Notes under the pieces: model-generated
The model's database searches: none
Told to the model about the DNA's origin: nothing
The model's input: only the letters and a program-made list of their open reading frames with translations
Position numbers and translations under genes: made by a program
DNA from: JAFGHJ01 sp964525555
GTDB taxonomy: Bacteria > Hydrothermota > UBA3072
Length of the DNA: 64,000 bases
Direction: 5' to 3'
Assembly: GCA_964525555.1 (NCBI GenBank)
Contig: CAZGHN010000007.1
Location: forward strand, 1-64,000
Shown: piece after piece, positions 48,253 to 57,521 of the stretch
Layout of the letters: each line of letters starts with the position of its first letter
How positions within the stretch are numbered: the first letter of the stretch is position 1

Positions 48253-49320
48253 TTACAAAACCATTAATTCTCTTTTAGAATTTGTTAATAAAGTAGGCCT
48301 GCTGTTATCTAAAGCAATAGTATCTTCGATTCTGACACCCTGATAACCAGGAATATAAATGCCTGGTTCTATTGTAAAAACCATGCCTTTCTTAAAAAAA
48401 TGCTTATCTTTTTTTGAAATAGTAGGTTTTTCATGGATTCCAAGTCCTACACCATGGCCTAAAGAGTGAGTAAAATATTCTCCGAAACCATTATCGGAAA
48501 TAAAATCCCTGGCTATTTTATCCAAATCTTTAGTTTTCATATCTTCCTCAACCGACTCAAATGCAAGCTTCTGTGCCCCATAAACTGTTTGATAAATCTT
48601 TTCGTCTTTTTTTGTAGGCGTCCCTAGAAAAGCAGTCCTGGTAATGTCGGAGCTATAACCCTCATAAGTTGTACCAAAATCAATCGTTATAAATTCTCCT
48701 TTTTTAATTTTTTTATTCGATGCCACTCCATGAGGTATTGAAGAGCGATATCCTGAAGCAACTATCGTATCAAATGCCGGCTTACCTCCTCCTGCCTTCT
48801 TCATTTTGTACTCGAGTTCCGATGCAATATCTTTTTCGCTGATTCCTTCCTTTATAAAATCAACAGTATCTTCAAAAGCTTTATCCAATATCTGACAGGC
48901 TTTTTTTATTTTACCGATTTCTTCTTTTGTTTTCGTAATTCTCAAATCTTCCACAAAAGAATCAAAACTCTTAAATTTCAACCAATCTAACTTTTTTCTT
49001 AACTCCCAGTAAAGCCCGTAGCTTATATCTGCTGCTTCAAAACCAATTCGGCCCTTTCTCTTGGCTATTCGGTGAGAACAAAGTTCTTTTATATAACCTT
49101 TCTTTGTAATACAAACATCGGCATCTTTCACGATATCGACAAGTTCTCCTTGAAATCTACTATCTGTAATCAATAGAGCCTTTCTTGGAGCAATAAAAAG
49201 AACACTTGAATCTCCGGTAAAACCTGTCAAATAAAAAATATTCTTTTTCGATGTAACTAGAAAACAATCGATGTTTTTTTCTTTGAATTGCTCTTGTATT
49301 TTTCCTATTCTGTCATCCAC
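48253..49320 (-). CDS. pepP: Xaa-Pro aminopeptidase (M24B)
   Basis: Creatinase-like N-terminal domain, then a pita-bread M24 fold with metal ligands in FITIDFGTTYEGYSSDITRT (Asp, Asp), HSLGHGVGLGIHE (His), FTIEPGIYI (Glu) and GVRIEDT (Glu). It removes N-terminal residues preceding proline. GTG at 49320 is chosen because an AGGTGGAG lies 6 nt upstream; it overlaps the TPR gene stop by 8 bp. An in-frame GTG at 49332 lies within that ribosome binding site. At 355 aa it has the length of the short PepQ/PepP form. Confidence 0.93.
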   Translation of the reverse strand: MDDRIGKIQEQFKEKNIDCFLVTSKKNIFYLTGFTGDSSVLFIAPRKALLITDSRFQGELVDIVKDADVCITKKGYIKELCSHRIAKRKGRIGFEAADISYGLYWELRKKLDWLKFKSFDSFVEDLRITKTKEEIGKIKKACQILDKAFEDTVDFIKEGISEKDIASELEYKMKKAGGGKPAFDTIVASGYRSSIPHGVASNKKIKKGEFITIDFGTTYEGYSSDITRTAFLGTPTKKDEKIYQTVYGAQKLAFESVEEDMKTKDLDKIARDFISDNGFGEYFTHSLGHGVGLGIHEKPTISKKDKHFFKKGMVFTIEPGIYIPGYQGVRIEDTIALDNSRPTLLTNSKRELMVL

Positions 49321-51301
49321 TTGATGCTCCACCTAAGCCGTCAATCCATTCGCGGAAACTGTCATCGACTTCTTCCTCACCACCCTCTTCACCTCCTTCT
49401 TCTCCTTCTATAAGCCCCCCCTTGCCTTCATCTTCCATTAATTCTATAGGAGCTTTTTTATCTAATTCCGAAAAAAGACTTCCCTCCCCTTGAGCCTCAT
49501 CGCTTTCAAAATCCAAAAGAGCAGCCTTCTCCGAAGATTTAATTTTTTCAATTCTCTTCTTTATTTCATCACTTTTATTTATCTTATACAGCTTTTCGTA
49601 AACTTTTAAAGCCTTATCTTTAAAACCATGTTTTTCGTAAATTTCTCCCAGTTGTTTAAGGGTCTCTTCACTTTCCCCAACAGCCTGTTCCTCAGCTTCT
49701 TCAATCTCTTTCTCAACACTTTCTTCAACCTCTTCCTCTGCCAATCCCTCTTCTTCCTCTTCTTCTACCTTCTCCCCTTCAACCTCTTCCTCTGCCAATC
49801 CCTCTTCTTCCTCTTCTTCTACCTTCTCCTCTTCAACCTCTTCCTCTACCAATCCCTCTTCTTCCACCCCTTCATCCAAACCTTTCTCTTCTTCTTCAAT
49901 ATTAATAACTTTTGTTACTTCTACAGTTTTCAATTCGGTTTCAGGCATTCCCTCAGGAAAAGCTTCCTCCTCTTCTTCCGTTTCTTTCTCTACATCTGTT
50001 TCCTTACCGAAAAAATCGCCCAACTCCATTTCTTCACTCTCTTTGCTCTTATCCTCTTCGGCTAATTCTGTAGTTTCTTCATCTTTTAACCCGGTATCTT
50101 CTAACTCCTCTTCACCTTCCCAACCCTCTTCCTCCTCGATTACTTCNNNNNNNNNNNNNNNNNNNNNNNNNNNNNNNNNNNNNNNNNNNNNNNNNNNNNN
50201 NNNNNNNNNNNNNNNNNNNNNNNNNNNNNNNNNNNNNNNNNNNNNNTCTTCACCTTCCAACCCTTCTTCCTCCTCGATCACTTCCTCATCTTCTAACTCG
50301 GTATCTTCTAACTCCTCTTCACCTTCCCAACCCTCTTCCTCCTCGATTACTTCCTCATCTTTTAATTCGACATCTTCTAACTCCTCTTCCTCCTCTTCAC
50401 CTTCCAACCCTTCTTCCTCCTCGATCACTTCCTCATCTTCTAACTCGGCATCTTCTAATTCCTCTTCACCTTCCAACCCTTCTTCCTCCTCGAGCACTTC
50501 CTCATCTTTTAATTCGACATCTTCTAACTCCTCTTCACCTTCCCAACCTTCTTCCTCTTTTTCTACCTCATCCTTTTCCAACTCTTCTTCCCAAGCTTCC
50601 TCTTCTTCATCTGCTTCTCCTATACCAAAGAAAGCATCCTCTTCCTCCTCATCGACATCTATTTCCCCAACCTCTTCCTCCAAACCCATATCATCTTCTT
50701 CGAATTCATCACTGGATAAACTTTTGATTTCAATCTCCTTCGAAGATTCTTCCAATTCTTCTTCTTCATCCGAAACTTCCTCATCACCACCCTTCTCACC
50801 CTCCGATTCCTCTTCAAAAACTTCTGCTTTTAAAGATTCGCCTTCTTCATCGCTTAGCTCTTCTTCAAAAAAAGAAGAAAGACTTCCAACACTGTCTTCC
50901 GTCTTATCTTCTTCAATATCTCTTAATAATTTCTTAGCTTCTCTATCAAGTGGATCGAGCTCAAGCTGTTTTCTTAGAGTTATCTTTGCATTTTCTTTGT
51001 CGCCGGACTTTATATAGAGTTTACTGAGTTCTTGTAAAGCAATAATACTTTGTTTGTCAAGGCTTGTAGCCTTTTCTAAATTAACTACTGCTTTCTTAAT
51101 TTCACCTTTTTTATTGTAACATCTGCCCAAAACTAGAAAACCAGTAGCATATTCCGGATGCTTCTTAACTCCCTCTTCTGCAGCCTCTATAGCTTCCTCT
51201 ATCTTCCCCTCCCTTCTTAAAAGATCTGCGTACTGAGCAAAAAGTAAAGAATTTGGATCCCTCTCCATTCTTTCTTTTATCCTTTTCAAATCATTATTCA
51301 T
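49313..51301 (-). CDS. TPR protein with long glutamate-rich repeat domain (crosses assembly gap)
   Basis: Residues about 1-135 hold three TPRs (LFAQYADLLRREGKIEEAIE, ATGFLVLGRCYNKKGEIKKA, IALQELSKLYIKSGDKENA). An extremely acidic region follows with at least six 23-aa units of the type GLEGEEELEDAELEDEEVIE, then three 18-aa units (GLAEEEVEGEKVEEEEEE). A last TPR (QLGEIYEKHGFKDKALKVYEKLY) and an acidic tail end the protein. It has no signal peptide, so it is probably cytoplasmic. A 100-N gap at 50147-50246 lies in the repeats, so true length is unknown. It heads the pepP-efp-crp unit. The fold suggests scaffolding; function unknown. Confidence 0.85.
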   Translation of the reverse strand: MNNDLKRIKERMERDPNSLLFAQYADLLRREGKIEEAIEAAEEGVKKHPEYATGFLVLGRCYNKKGEIKKAVVNLEKATSLDKQSIIALQELSKLYIKSGDKENAKITLRKQLELDPLDREAKKLLRDIEEDKTEDSVGSLSSFFEEELSDEEGESLKAEVFEEESEGEKGGDEEVSDEEEELEESSKEIEIKSLSSDEFEEDDMGLEEEVGEIDVDEEEEDAFFGIGEADEEEEAWEEELEKDEVEKEEEGWEGEEELEDVELKDEEVLEEEEGLEGEEELEDAELEDEEVIEEEEGLEGEEEEEELEDVELKDEEVIEEEEGWEGEEELEDTELEDEEVIEEEEGLEGEXXXXXXXXXXXXXXXXXXXXXXXXXXXXXXXXXXEVIEEEEGWEGEEELEDTGLKDEETTELAEEDKSKESEEMELGDFFGKETDVEKETEEEEEAFPEGMPETELKTVEVTKVINIEEEEKGLDEGVEEEGLVEEEVEEEKVEEEEEEGLAEEEVEGEKVEEEEEEGLAEEEVEESVEKEIEEAEEQAVGESEETLKQLGEIYEKHGFKDKALKVYEKLYKINKSDEIKKRIEKIKSSEKAALLDFESDEAQGEGSLFSELDKKAPIELMEDEGKGGLIEGEEGGEEGGEEEVDDSFREWIDGLGGASSG
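49720..49865. repeat. 54-bp tandem repeats coding 18-aa acidic units
   Basis: About three near-identical 54-bp units lie within the acidic TPR gene, seen on the plus strand as CCTCTTCCTCTGCCAATCCC-type blocks. They encode GLxEEEVExEKVEEEEEE. Confidence 0.8.
50060..50565. repeat. 69-bp tandem repeats coding 23-aa acidic units, interrupted by N gap
   Basis: At least six units with a 69-bp period are visible, one with an extra 9 bp (EEE). GW and GL variants of the unit partly alternate. The 100-N gap at 50147-50246 breaks the array. The flanks do not overlap, so unit number is unresolved. Confidence 0.85.
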
Positions 51302-51348
51302 CGCGACCCCTCTTTAAAAAACTAAAGCCTAGTTATAATTATTACATA

Positions 51349-51376
51349 AATATAAAAAGAATATTTGTTTTGTCAA
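51349..51376 (-). promoter_or_regulatory. Sigma-70-type promoter of the TPR-pepP-efp-crp operon
   Basis: Minus strand: TTGACA (51376-51371), 16-bp spacer, TATATT (51354-51349), about 45 nt before the ATG at 51301. The remaining bases to 51547 are AT-rich and hold no gene. Confidence 0.7.
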
Positions 51377-51547
51377 TAGTATAATAACCCCATGATTCTA
51401 ATTTCAAAACAAAAAAAACCAGCTAAAATACAAAAGAAAAGATTCGATAAAAAGGGTATACTAAAATAAAAAGAAGACTAAAAGATACAACAAAAACCAA
51501 ACTTGTGTAAAAAATCAGAAAAAATTAGGAATTAAGATAAGGTGGGT

Positions 51548-51991
51548 CTAATTTTTTTCAAAATTATTATTAGAAACACAGGACAAATCGGGTAAACTTT
51601 CATTTGACGCATTACAAACCACCAGGCCATCTCCTTCCCATAAAATATTTACCCACCTTATCTTGTTCCTCGAACCACCGAGAACAACCGGGACTTCAAG
51701 TTTCTCACTCCCATCAATCACACCACCATCAAAGCTGTCAATCGAACCATCGTCGTAAAGAACATCAAAAACAAAGCTAACATCTTCTCGCGAAGCTAAA
51801 TCAATTACTAAAACACCATCCTCCTCTCTAACCCTTTCAACCTTTATCGCAGGCTCACTGATCTTCTCTATCTCTTGAACAACTTCTTTATCATGCGAAT
51901 TAGGAAAAACAAAACTCAAAGTTGCGCTACCGCTCGCTCTTACACCTGTTAACATTAAAACAAAAATTATATACATCGTTTGTAACCTCAT
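51548..51991 (-). CDS. Uncharacterised exported protein
   Basis: The 147-aa protein has an export signal (MRLQTMYIIFVLMLTGVRASG) and a beta-rich domain of about 125 residues with acidic surface strands (VERVREEDGVLVIDLASRED, VLYDDGSIDSFDGGVIDGS) and two late Cys. No family recognised. ATG at 51991 has no good Shine-Dalgarno; a TTG at 52018 is an alternative. It is divergent from the operon starting at 52442. Confidence 0.5.
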   Translation of the reverse strand: MRLQTMYIIFVLMLTGVRASGSATLSFVFPNSHDKEVVQEIEKISEPAIKVERVREEDGVLVIDLASREDVSFVFDVLYDDGSIDSFDGGVIDGSEKLEVPVVLGGSRNKIRWVNILWEGDGLVVCNASNESLPDLSCVSNNNFEKN

Positions 51992-52441
51992 ATTTACATA
52001 GTACAAAAGCCGTTCCAAAATTATAAGTCTTTGAACTCCAACATGATAATAATACGAGTGTGTAGCTTTTTATTGTCATTGTAAAATTTATATTACTATT
52101 TTTGGCGTAAAAATAGCTGTTGGACTGGCTCAAAAAAAGCAAAACCATGCTCATAAGCACCCACGGTATGTTTTTAGGATTTTTTCATACAAAATCTTTT
52201 AAAATTAAAATACTTGCAAAATAGGGATTTATACATCAAGAGTAAAACTGCGCCCGAAAACCGTCCTGGATTTCATAAAAATTGCACTTAATTATGTAAA
52301 AAATATTAGACTATATAAGTAATACTTAATTTACTATATTTCTCAAATTTCGCTTTGCTCTTCTTTGCTAAAAAGTTTCGCTCAATCGTGGCTTTAATAG
52401 TAAACCCTTGCGTATTGTTTTCGCCGCTATATATTTTAAGT
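51992..52441. other. Divergent intergenic region upstream of the lon operon
   Basis: About 450 AT-rich bp with no supported gene. An open frame on the plus strand from 52355 is only an upstream extension of the next gene. No clean consensus promoter is seen; TTGCAC (52285) with TAGACT or TATATA further on is the best weak candidate. It is free of the CACAGAG-type words found elsewhere. Confidence 0.4.
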
Positions 52442-53200
52442 ATGTTGATTGTTACATTTATTACCGATTTTGGCATAAAAGACCCATATGTGGCAATGGT
52501 GAAAGGTGTAATATTAAAGATAAATCCTGCTATTAAATTTATCGATATTACGAATCAGTTGCCAATTGGGGATATAGAAGGCGCTTCTTTTATTCTAAGC
52601 GAATCTTATAAATATTTTCCAGCAGGTAGTGTTCATCTCGTAGTAGTAGATCCAACGGTAGGTAGCAAAAGAAGAGCCATTTTTACTATTAAAGACGGGC
52701 ATTATTTTGTAGGACCCGACAATGGAGTTCTTTCCCCTGTTATAGAAGAAACCTTTGAAATAAAAAAACACATCGGAAAGCAATCAAATACGTTTGATGG
52801 TAGAGAGGTTTTCGCCGAAGTTGCAGCAAGGCTTGCTTCCGGAGAAAAAGAAGAAACCCTCGGACACAAAATAACGAACCCTGTAAAAATCAAATTATCC
52901 ACACCTTCTCATAAAAAAAATAAAACAATCGGAAGAGTTATCTATATAGATGGATTTGGCAATCTAATTTCCAACATCAAGAAGGAACAAATTCCATCGG
53001 GTGATATCGAAATCGAAATAAACGGCGTAAAAATTTCTAACATGTCAAAGAAATACTCAGAGGGTAGTAAGGGCAATCCAATAGCGCTCGTAAACGATGG
53101 TTTTAAAACCCTGGAAGTGTCCCTCAATAAAGGAAATGCTGCTTCTTTCTTAAACTCTACTATAGGAGAAAAAATCACTTTAAGGGGGAAGAATGGGTGA
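52442..53200 (+). CDS. SAM hydroxide adenosyltransferase-like protein (DUF62)
   Basis: The 252-aa protein matches the DUF62/chlorinase-fluorinase fold: VTFITDFGIKDPYVAMVKG at the start, VVVDPTVGSKRR, YFVGPDNGVLSPV, GRVIYIDGFGNLISNI and IALVNDGF. Relatives hydrolyse SAM to adenosine and methionine with an Asp-Arg-His triad. D70 and R77 are kept with the right spacing, but the His of TFHGRD is Asp here (TFDGRE, D119). ATG at 52442 matches family starts. It is first in the nine-gene plus-strand operon and overlaps hsp20 by 8 bp. Confidence 0.88.
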   Translation: MLIVTFITDFGIKDPYVAMVKGVILKINPAIKFIDITNQLPIGDIEGASFILSESYKYFPAGSVHLVVVDPTVGSKRRAIFTIKDGHYFVGPDNGVLSPVIEETFEIKKHIGKQSNTFDGREVFAEVAARLASGEKEETLGHKITNPVKIKLSTPSHKKNKTIGRVIYIDGFGNLISNIKKEQIPSGDIEIEINGVKISNMSKKYSEGSKGNPIALVNDGFKTLEVSLNKGNAASFLNSTIGEKITLRGKNG

Positions 53201-53615
53201 TATTTTTGATGAAATAAAAAGATTTGAAAAAGATATGGAATTACTTCTCAGTGATTTTATGAATTCTACAAGAGGAATACCTTATAAAGGGGTATGGAAA
53301 CCTCTTATAAATATATTTGAAAAGGAAAACACCTTAGTCGTTCTTATAGAAGCTGCAGGCGTAAAATGCGAAAACATAAAGATAACCCTTGAAAGAAATA
53401 TCCTTACCATCTCCGGGAAGAGAGAGGACCCAACAGCAGAAGAGCAGAGAAGTTTTTATTCAATGGAAATTGCTTTTGGTGCCTTTGAAAGAAGAATTAA
53501 CCTCCCATATGCTACATCCTCAGAAAAAGCTGTAGTTAATAAGGAAGATGGTTTTATCCGTATAACTTTACCAAAAGAAAAAGAAATAGAAGAAAAAATA
53601 ATAGATATAGAATAA
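53193..53615 (+). CDS. Small heat-shock protein Hsp20
   Basis: The 140-aa protein has an alpha-crystallin domain: WKPLINIFEKENTLVVLIEAAGVKCENIKITLERNILTISGKRED, then GAFERRINLP and EDGFIRITLPK. The C-terminal tail (KIIDIE) holds an I-x-I-like motif for oligomer contacts. It acts as an ATP-independent holdase. Position just before lon suggests a combined protein quality-control unit. Confidence 0.94.
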   Translation: MGDIFDEIKRFEKDMELLLSDFMNSTRGIPYKGVWKPLINIFEKENTLVVLIEAAGVKCENIKITLERNILTISGKREDPTAEEQRSFYSMEIAFGAFERRINLPYATSSEKAVVNKEDGFIRITLPKEKEIEEKIIDIE

Positions 53616-53624
53616 GGAGAAAAA

Positions 53625-55988
53625 ATGCAAGAAACCGAAAATGCCCATATAGAAGAACTTGAACACGAAGTACCTGAAACATTGCCAATACTACCATTAA
53701 GAAAAATAGTTCTATTCCCAGCAATGGTTTTGCCAATTGCGGTAGAAAAAGAACACCATATAAGACTAATAGAGGATGCTCTCAACAAAGACAAACTCAT
53801 GGGGGTATTTTTGAGTAAAGTTCCGGAAAATCCTACCGCTAGCGACATCGAAGAATATGGAACAATGGGTTCAATCATAAGAATGATAAAAGTTCCCGAC
53901 GGAAGTATCAGGGTTCTCGCTCAGGGGTTAAAGAGAATAAAGATTCAAAGCATTATTCAAGAAGAACCTTATATATCTGCAAAAATCGAAAAAGTTGAAG
54001 ACGCACCCGTAAGCGAAGAAGAGATCGAACCTGTTAAGAACAAACTTCTTAATATTTTCAAAGAATTCGTAGACTACTCTCCTTATCTTCCCGATGAAAT
54101 AACCACTGTAGCTCTTAATATAGACAACGCTTCTAATCTTGCTGATTTCATAAGCGGGAACCTTAAAATAGATCTAAGAGCAAGGCAAGAACTACTTCAG
54201 ATAAGGGACGTAAAACAACGCTATGAAAAACTGATAAATCTATTATCGGATGATTTAGCAAGAGCGAGGGTACAGGGAGAAATAACAGGTAAAGTACAAA
54301 AAGAACTCACCGATATACAAAGAAAAGCAATCCTCAGGGAACAATTAAAAGAAATAAAAAAAGAACTTGGAGAAGAGGATGCTATCGCCATACAAATTAA
54401 AGAATATAAAGAAAGAATTAAAAAAGCAAAAATGAGCAAAGAAGCAGCAGAGACTGCAACAAGCGAACTCGAACGCCTTGAAATGATACCCGCTCATTCT
54501 CCCGAATTCAACGTTATCAGAAATTATCTAGACTGGCTATGCGATCTGCCCTGGAACAAGAAAAGCAAAGATAATATGGATATTAAAAAGGCAGAAAGAA
54601 TACTTAACGAAGACCATCATGATTTGCAGGATGTAAAAGAAAGAATAATAGAATTTCTTTCCGTCAGGAAACTTAAAAAAGATGCAAAAGGTCCTATAAT
54701 CTGTCTAGTCGGACCCCCGGGGGTCGGAAAAACTTCAATAGGACAATCAATAGCAAGAGCACTCGGCAGAAATTTTACTCGTTTATCTCTCGGAGGTGTT
54801 CACGATGAAGCCGAAATCAGAGGTCACAGAAGAACATACATAGGAGCCCTCCCCGGTCGCATAATACAACACTTAAAGAGAATGAAAACCAAGAATCCGA
54901 TTTTCATGTTAGATGAAGTAGATAAAATTGGCAAAGATTTTAGAGGAGATCCCGCTTCTGCCCTACTTGAGGTCCTGGATCCGGAACAAAATAGCACTTT
55001 CAGAGACAATTTCTTAGAAGTTGCCTTCGACCTTTCTTCTATCATGTTTATTACAACAGCAAACATAACGGACACTATACCTCCTCCGCTTTTAGATAGA
55101 ATGGAAATAATCAGAATGCCTGGTTATACTGCTCCGGATAAATTCAAAATCGCAAACCAATACCTTGTTCCAAGAAGAATTAAAGAAAACGGTTTAAATA
55201 AAAAACAGATACAATTTACCGATGGAGCTATCAATAAAATAATAAATAACTATACTAGAGAAGCCGGGGTCAGAAACCTGGAAAGAGAAATAGGAAAAGT
55301 TTGCAGAAAGATTGCAAAAAAAGTCGCCAAGAACGAAGGCAAAAAATTCAAAATAGACGAAAAAGCATTAGAAGATTATCTTGGGCCTATTAGATTTAGA
55401 GAAAAACAAAAAGAAGATGTAGCTTCTATAGGGGTTGCCACCGGACTTGCCTGGACTCCAGCTGGCGGAATAATACATTTTGTGGAAGCAACATTGATGC
55501 CAGGAAAAGAAACCCTTACTTTAACCGGACAACTTGGGGAAGTTTTGCAGGAATCCGCAAAAGCTGCTCTTTCTTATATTAAATCAAATGCCTCGACTTT
55601 CAACATTAAACCAGATAAGTTTACAAACAAAGACATTCATATACATATCCCTGAGGGAGCCATACCAAAAGACGGACCCTCTGCCGGCATTACCTTATCG
55701 GTAGCACTTATTTCAATTTTATCTGAAAAACCTGTATCTCCTGACTATGCCATGACGGGAGAAATAACGCTAAGAGGAAAAGTGCTTCCAATCGGAGGAG
55801 TAAAAGAAAAAGTACTGGCTGCCAAGATGGCAGGAATAAACAATATAATATTGCCTCAGGACAACCAAAAAGACCTTACAGATATTCACGAAGAATACAA
55901 AAAAGGATTGAAGTTTCATTTCGTAAGCAAAATAATAGACGCAATAAAGCTTACAATACCGTCTCTGAAAATACAAGAAAAAAAGTAA
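53625..55988 (+). CDS. lon: ATP-dependent protease Lon
   Basis: The 787-aa protein has the Lon substrate-binding domain at the N-terminus (LPILPLRKIVLFPAMVLPI), coiled coil (about 190-270), AAA+ module with Walker A GPPGVGKTS (about 364-372) and Walker B PIFMLDEVDKIG. The Ser-Lys dyad protease has S686 (PKDGPSAG) and K729 (GGVKEK), with the 43-residue spacing of E. coli Lon. AAGGAG precedes the ATG by 5 nt. The stop shares one base with the next ATG. Confidence 0.97.
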   Translation: MQETENAHIEELEHEVPETLPILPLRKIVLFPAMVLPIAVEKEHHIRLIEDALNKDKLMGVFLSKVPENPTASDIEEYGTMGSIIRMIKVPDGSIRVLAQGLKRIKIQSIIQEEPYISAKIEKVEDAPVSEEEIEPVKNKLLNIFKEFVDYSPYLPDEITTVALNIDNASNLADFISGNLKIDLRARQELLQIRDVKQRYEKLINLLSDDLARARVQGEITGKVQKELTDIQRKAILREQLKEIKKELGEEDAIAIQIKEYKERIKKAKMSKEAAETATSELERLEMIPAHSPEFNVIRNYLDWLCDLPWNKKSKDNMDIKKAERILNEDHHDLQDVKERIIEFLSVRKLKKDAKGPIICLVGPPGVGKTSIGQSIARALGRNFTRLSLGGVHDEAEIRGHRRTYIGALPGRIIQHLKRMKTKNPIFMLDEVDKIGKDFRGDPASALLEVLDPEQNSTFRDNFLEVAFDLSSIMFITTANITDTIPPPLLDRMEIIRMPGYTAPDKFKIANQYLVPRRIKENGLNKKQIQFTDGAINKIINNYTREAGVRNLEREIGKVCRKIAKKVAKNEGKKFKIDEKALEDYLGPIRFREKQKEDVASIGVATGLAWTPAGGIIHFVEATLMPGKETLTLTGQLGEVLQESAKAALSYIKSNASTFNIKPDKFTNKDIHIHIPEGAIPKDGPSAGITLSVALISILSEKPVSPDYAMTGEITLRGKVLPIGGVKEKVLAAKMAGINNIILPQDNQKDLTDIHEEYKKGLKFHFVSKIIDAIKLTIPSLKIQEKK

Positions 55989-56731
55989 TGACTTTCCATA
56001 CCATAATTCTAGCAGCAGGCATAGGAAAGAGGATGAAATCAAAGAGAGTCAAGGTTCTCCACAATATTATGGGTAGACCTATGGTAGAGTGGGTTATTGA
56101 CCTGGCTAAGAGCTTTACTCCAGAATCCATAATACTCGTTTACGGAACAAAGGGGAAAAAGTTAAAAGGCAAATTTACCGGAGTAACATATGCCCTGCAG
56201 AAAGAGCCAACAGGAACGGGAGCAGCGGTAGAAATTGCACTCAAGGAAATTAAGGATAACGAAGGAAACGTAATTGTCCTTTCAGGAGATACCCCTCTTA
56301 TAAGTAAAGAATCTTTAGAAAAATTAATAAATTATCATAAAAAGAATGCATTAAACGTAACGATTATGACTTTCTGTCCGGCGGATCCAGCAGGGTACGG
56401 TCGAATAATAAGAGAAAAAGACGAAATAGCTGAAATAGTGGAAGAAAGAGACGCAAGTGCGTCGCAAAAGAAAATTAAAGAAGTAAATGGTGGCGTCTAC
56501 GTATTTTCCATAAAACATCTGCGTGGTGCCCTAAAAAAGATAACTCCGGAAAATGCTCAGGGCGAATATTATCTTACCGATGTAATTGCTATTATAAGAA
56601 ACACCGGAGGCAAAGTTGGGGGGGTAATAACTGAAAACCCAATGGAATTAAAAGGGGTAAACACCAGAGACGATCTCTCCGAAATAAATAATTTCTTAAG
56701 AGAAAAAAATGCCTTCCAGGGGCAACGATAA
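55988..56731 (+). CDS. GlmU-like uridylyltransferase without acetyltransferase domain
   Basis: The 247-aa protein is the nucleotidyltransferase half of GlmU: LAAGIGKRMKSKRVKVLHNIMGRPM, QKEPTGTGAAVEIAL, VIVLSGDTPLI, PAGYGRIIRE, VEERDAS, EVNGGVYVF, GEYYLTDVI and GVNTRDDL. GlmU makes UDP-GlcNAc from GlcNAc-1-P and UTP. The left-handed beta-helix acetyltransferase domain is absent; the ORF ends right after the N-terminal domain, so acetylation must be done elsewhere. The ATG overlaps the lon stop (TAATG). Confidence 0.88.
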   Translation: MTFHTIILAAGIGKRMKSKRVKVLHNIMGRPMVEWVIDLAKSFTPESIILVYGTKGKKLKGKFTGVTYALQKEPTGTGAAVEIALKEIKDNEGNVIVLSGDTPLISKESLEKLINYHKKNALNVTIMTFCPADPAGYGRIIREKDEIAEIVEERDASASQKKIKEVNGGVYVFSIKHLRGALKKITPENAQGEYYLTDVIAIIRNTGGKVGGVITENPMELKGVNTRDDLSEINNFLREKNAFQGQR

Positions 56732-56734
56732 AGA

Positions 56735-57178
56735 TTGGCACGTAAAAAAAGAAACCGTAAAAAACAAAAATTTCCTTTACTTACAGTAAGCTTAATATTA
56801 ACAATAGGAGTCTATATTTTTTCATTTAGTTACAAAATTACCAATCCCGTACAATATAAAAACATAAAAATTGAAGTTCTCAATGGCTGTGGGGTTCAAA
56901 ATCTCGCACGAATCACGACCGATTATCTTAGGAGTCAAGGTTTCGATGTTATTAACTACGATAATTCAGCAGAAGAGCAAATTAGAACCGCGGTAATCGA
57001 TCGTCTTGCACCCGACAAGAAGTGGGCAAAAATAGTTGCATCGGCACTGGAAGTCAATTTAATTTCAGCAGTTATAGATTCCAACCTTTGTATACATGTA
57101 CTTGTATTATTAGGAAAAGACTATGATAAAGTTTTGCCAAAAAGAATAATATCTGACAGGAGGTTAATTGAAAACTAA
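56735..57178 (+). CDS. Single-pass membrane protein with LytR_C domain
   Basis: The 147-aa protein has a basic N-terminus (MARKKRNRKKQK), a transmembrane helix (about 14-32) and a LytR C-terminal-like domain (IKIEVLNGCGVQNLARITTDYLRSQGFDVINYDNS, TAVIDRLAPDKKWAKIVASAL). The catalytic LytR-CpsA-Psr domain is missing. LytR_C stand-alone proteins sit next to rsfS in many genomes, as here. TTG start; weak ribosome binding site; overlaps rsfS by 11 bp. Confidence 0.8.
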   Translation: MARKKRNRKKQKFPLLTVSLILTIGVYIFSFSYKITNPVQYKNIKIEVLNGCGVQNLARITTDYLRSQGFDVINYDNSAEEQIRTAVIDRLAPDKKWAKIVASALEVNLISAVIDSNLCIHVLVLLGKDYDKVLPKRIISDRRLIEN

Positions 57179-57521
57179 TAACAACTTGATTGACATAGTT
57201 ATCGAAAAGATAAAAGAAAAAAAATGCCGCAATCTTGTCAAACTGGATGTCGGAGAAGTAACTGATTTAACCGGGGCATTCATAATTTGTACTTCACTCT
57301 CTGATATTCAATCAAGGGCAGTGGTCGACGCTATCTCAGAAGAGCTTAAAAAGAAGAAAAAATATCCTCATAGCATAGAAGGATACGAAATAGGCAAATG
57401 GATTCTTATGGATTATATTGATTTCGTAGTACATGTTTTCCAACCAGAACAGCGAGCCTACTTCAATCTCGAACGGCTATGGGGAGATGTAAAAAGAAAG
57501 GAATACGAGGATGAGGACTAA
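57168..57521 (+). CDS. rsfS: Ribosome silencing factor RsfS
   Basis: The 117-aa protein has the family text VKLDVGEVTDLTGAFIICTSLSDIQSRAVVDAI, then SIEGYEIGKWILMDYIDFVVHVFQPEQRAYFNLERLWGD. RsfS binds L14 and blocks subunit joining in starved cells. TTG at 57168 follows GGAGG at good distance. It overlaps both neighbours, so translation is coupled. Confidence 0.94.
   Translation: MKTNNNLIDIVIEKIKEKKCRNLVKLDVGEVTDLTGAFIICTSLSDIQSRAVVDAISEELKKKKKYPHSIEGYEIGKWILMDYIDFVVHVFQPEQRAYFNLERLWGDVKRKEYEDED

Noticed and set aside
49720..50565. CRISPR-like regular repeats
   Set aside because: Units are contiguous with codon-multiple periods (54 and 69 bp) and no unique spacers; they are coding tandem repeats.
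50043..51017. Ser-rich plus-strand open frame
   Set aside because: It is the antisense of the Glu-rich repeats (GAA/GAG read backwards as TTC/CTC and TCT/TCC). There is no start signal, and composition alone explains the openness.
52355..52441. Upstream TTG start for the DUF62 protein
   Set aside because: The added residues precede the conserved MLIVTFITDFG family start; ATG 52442 is preferred.
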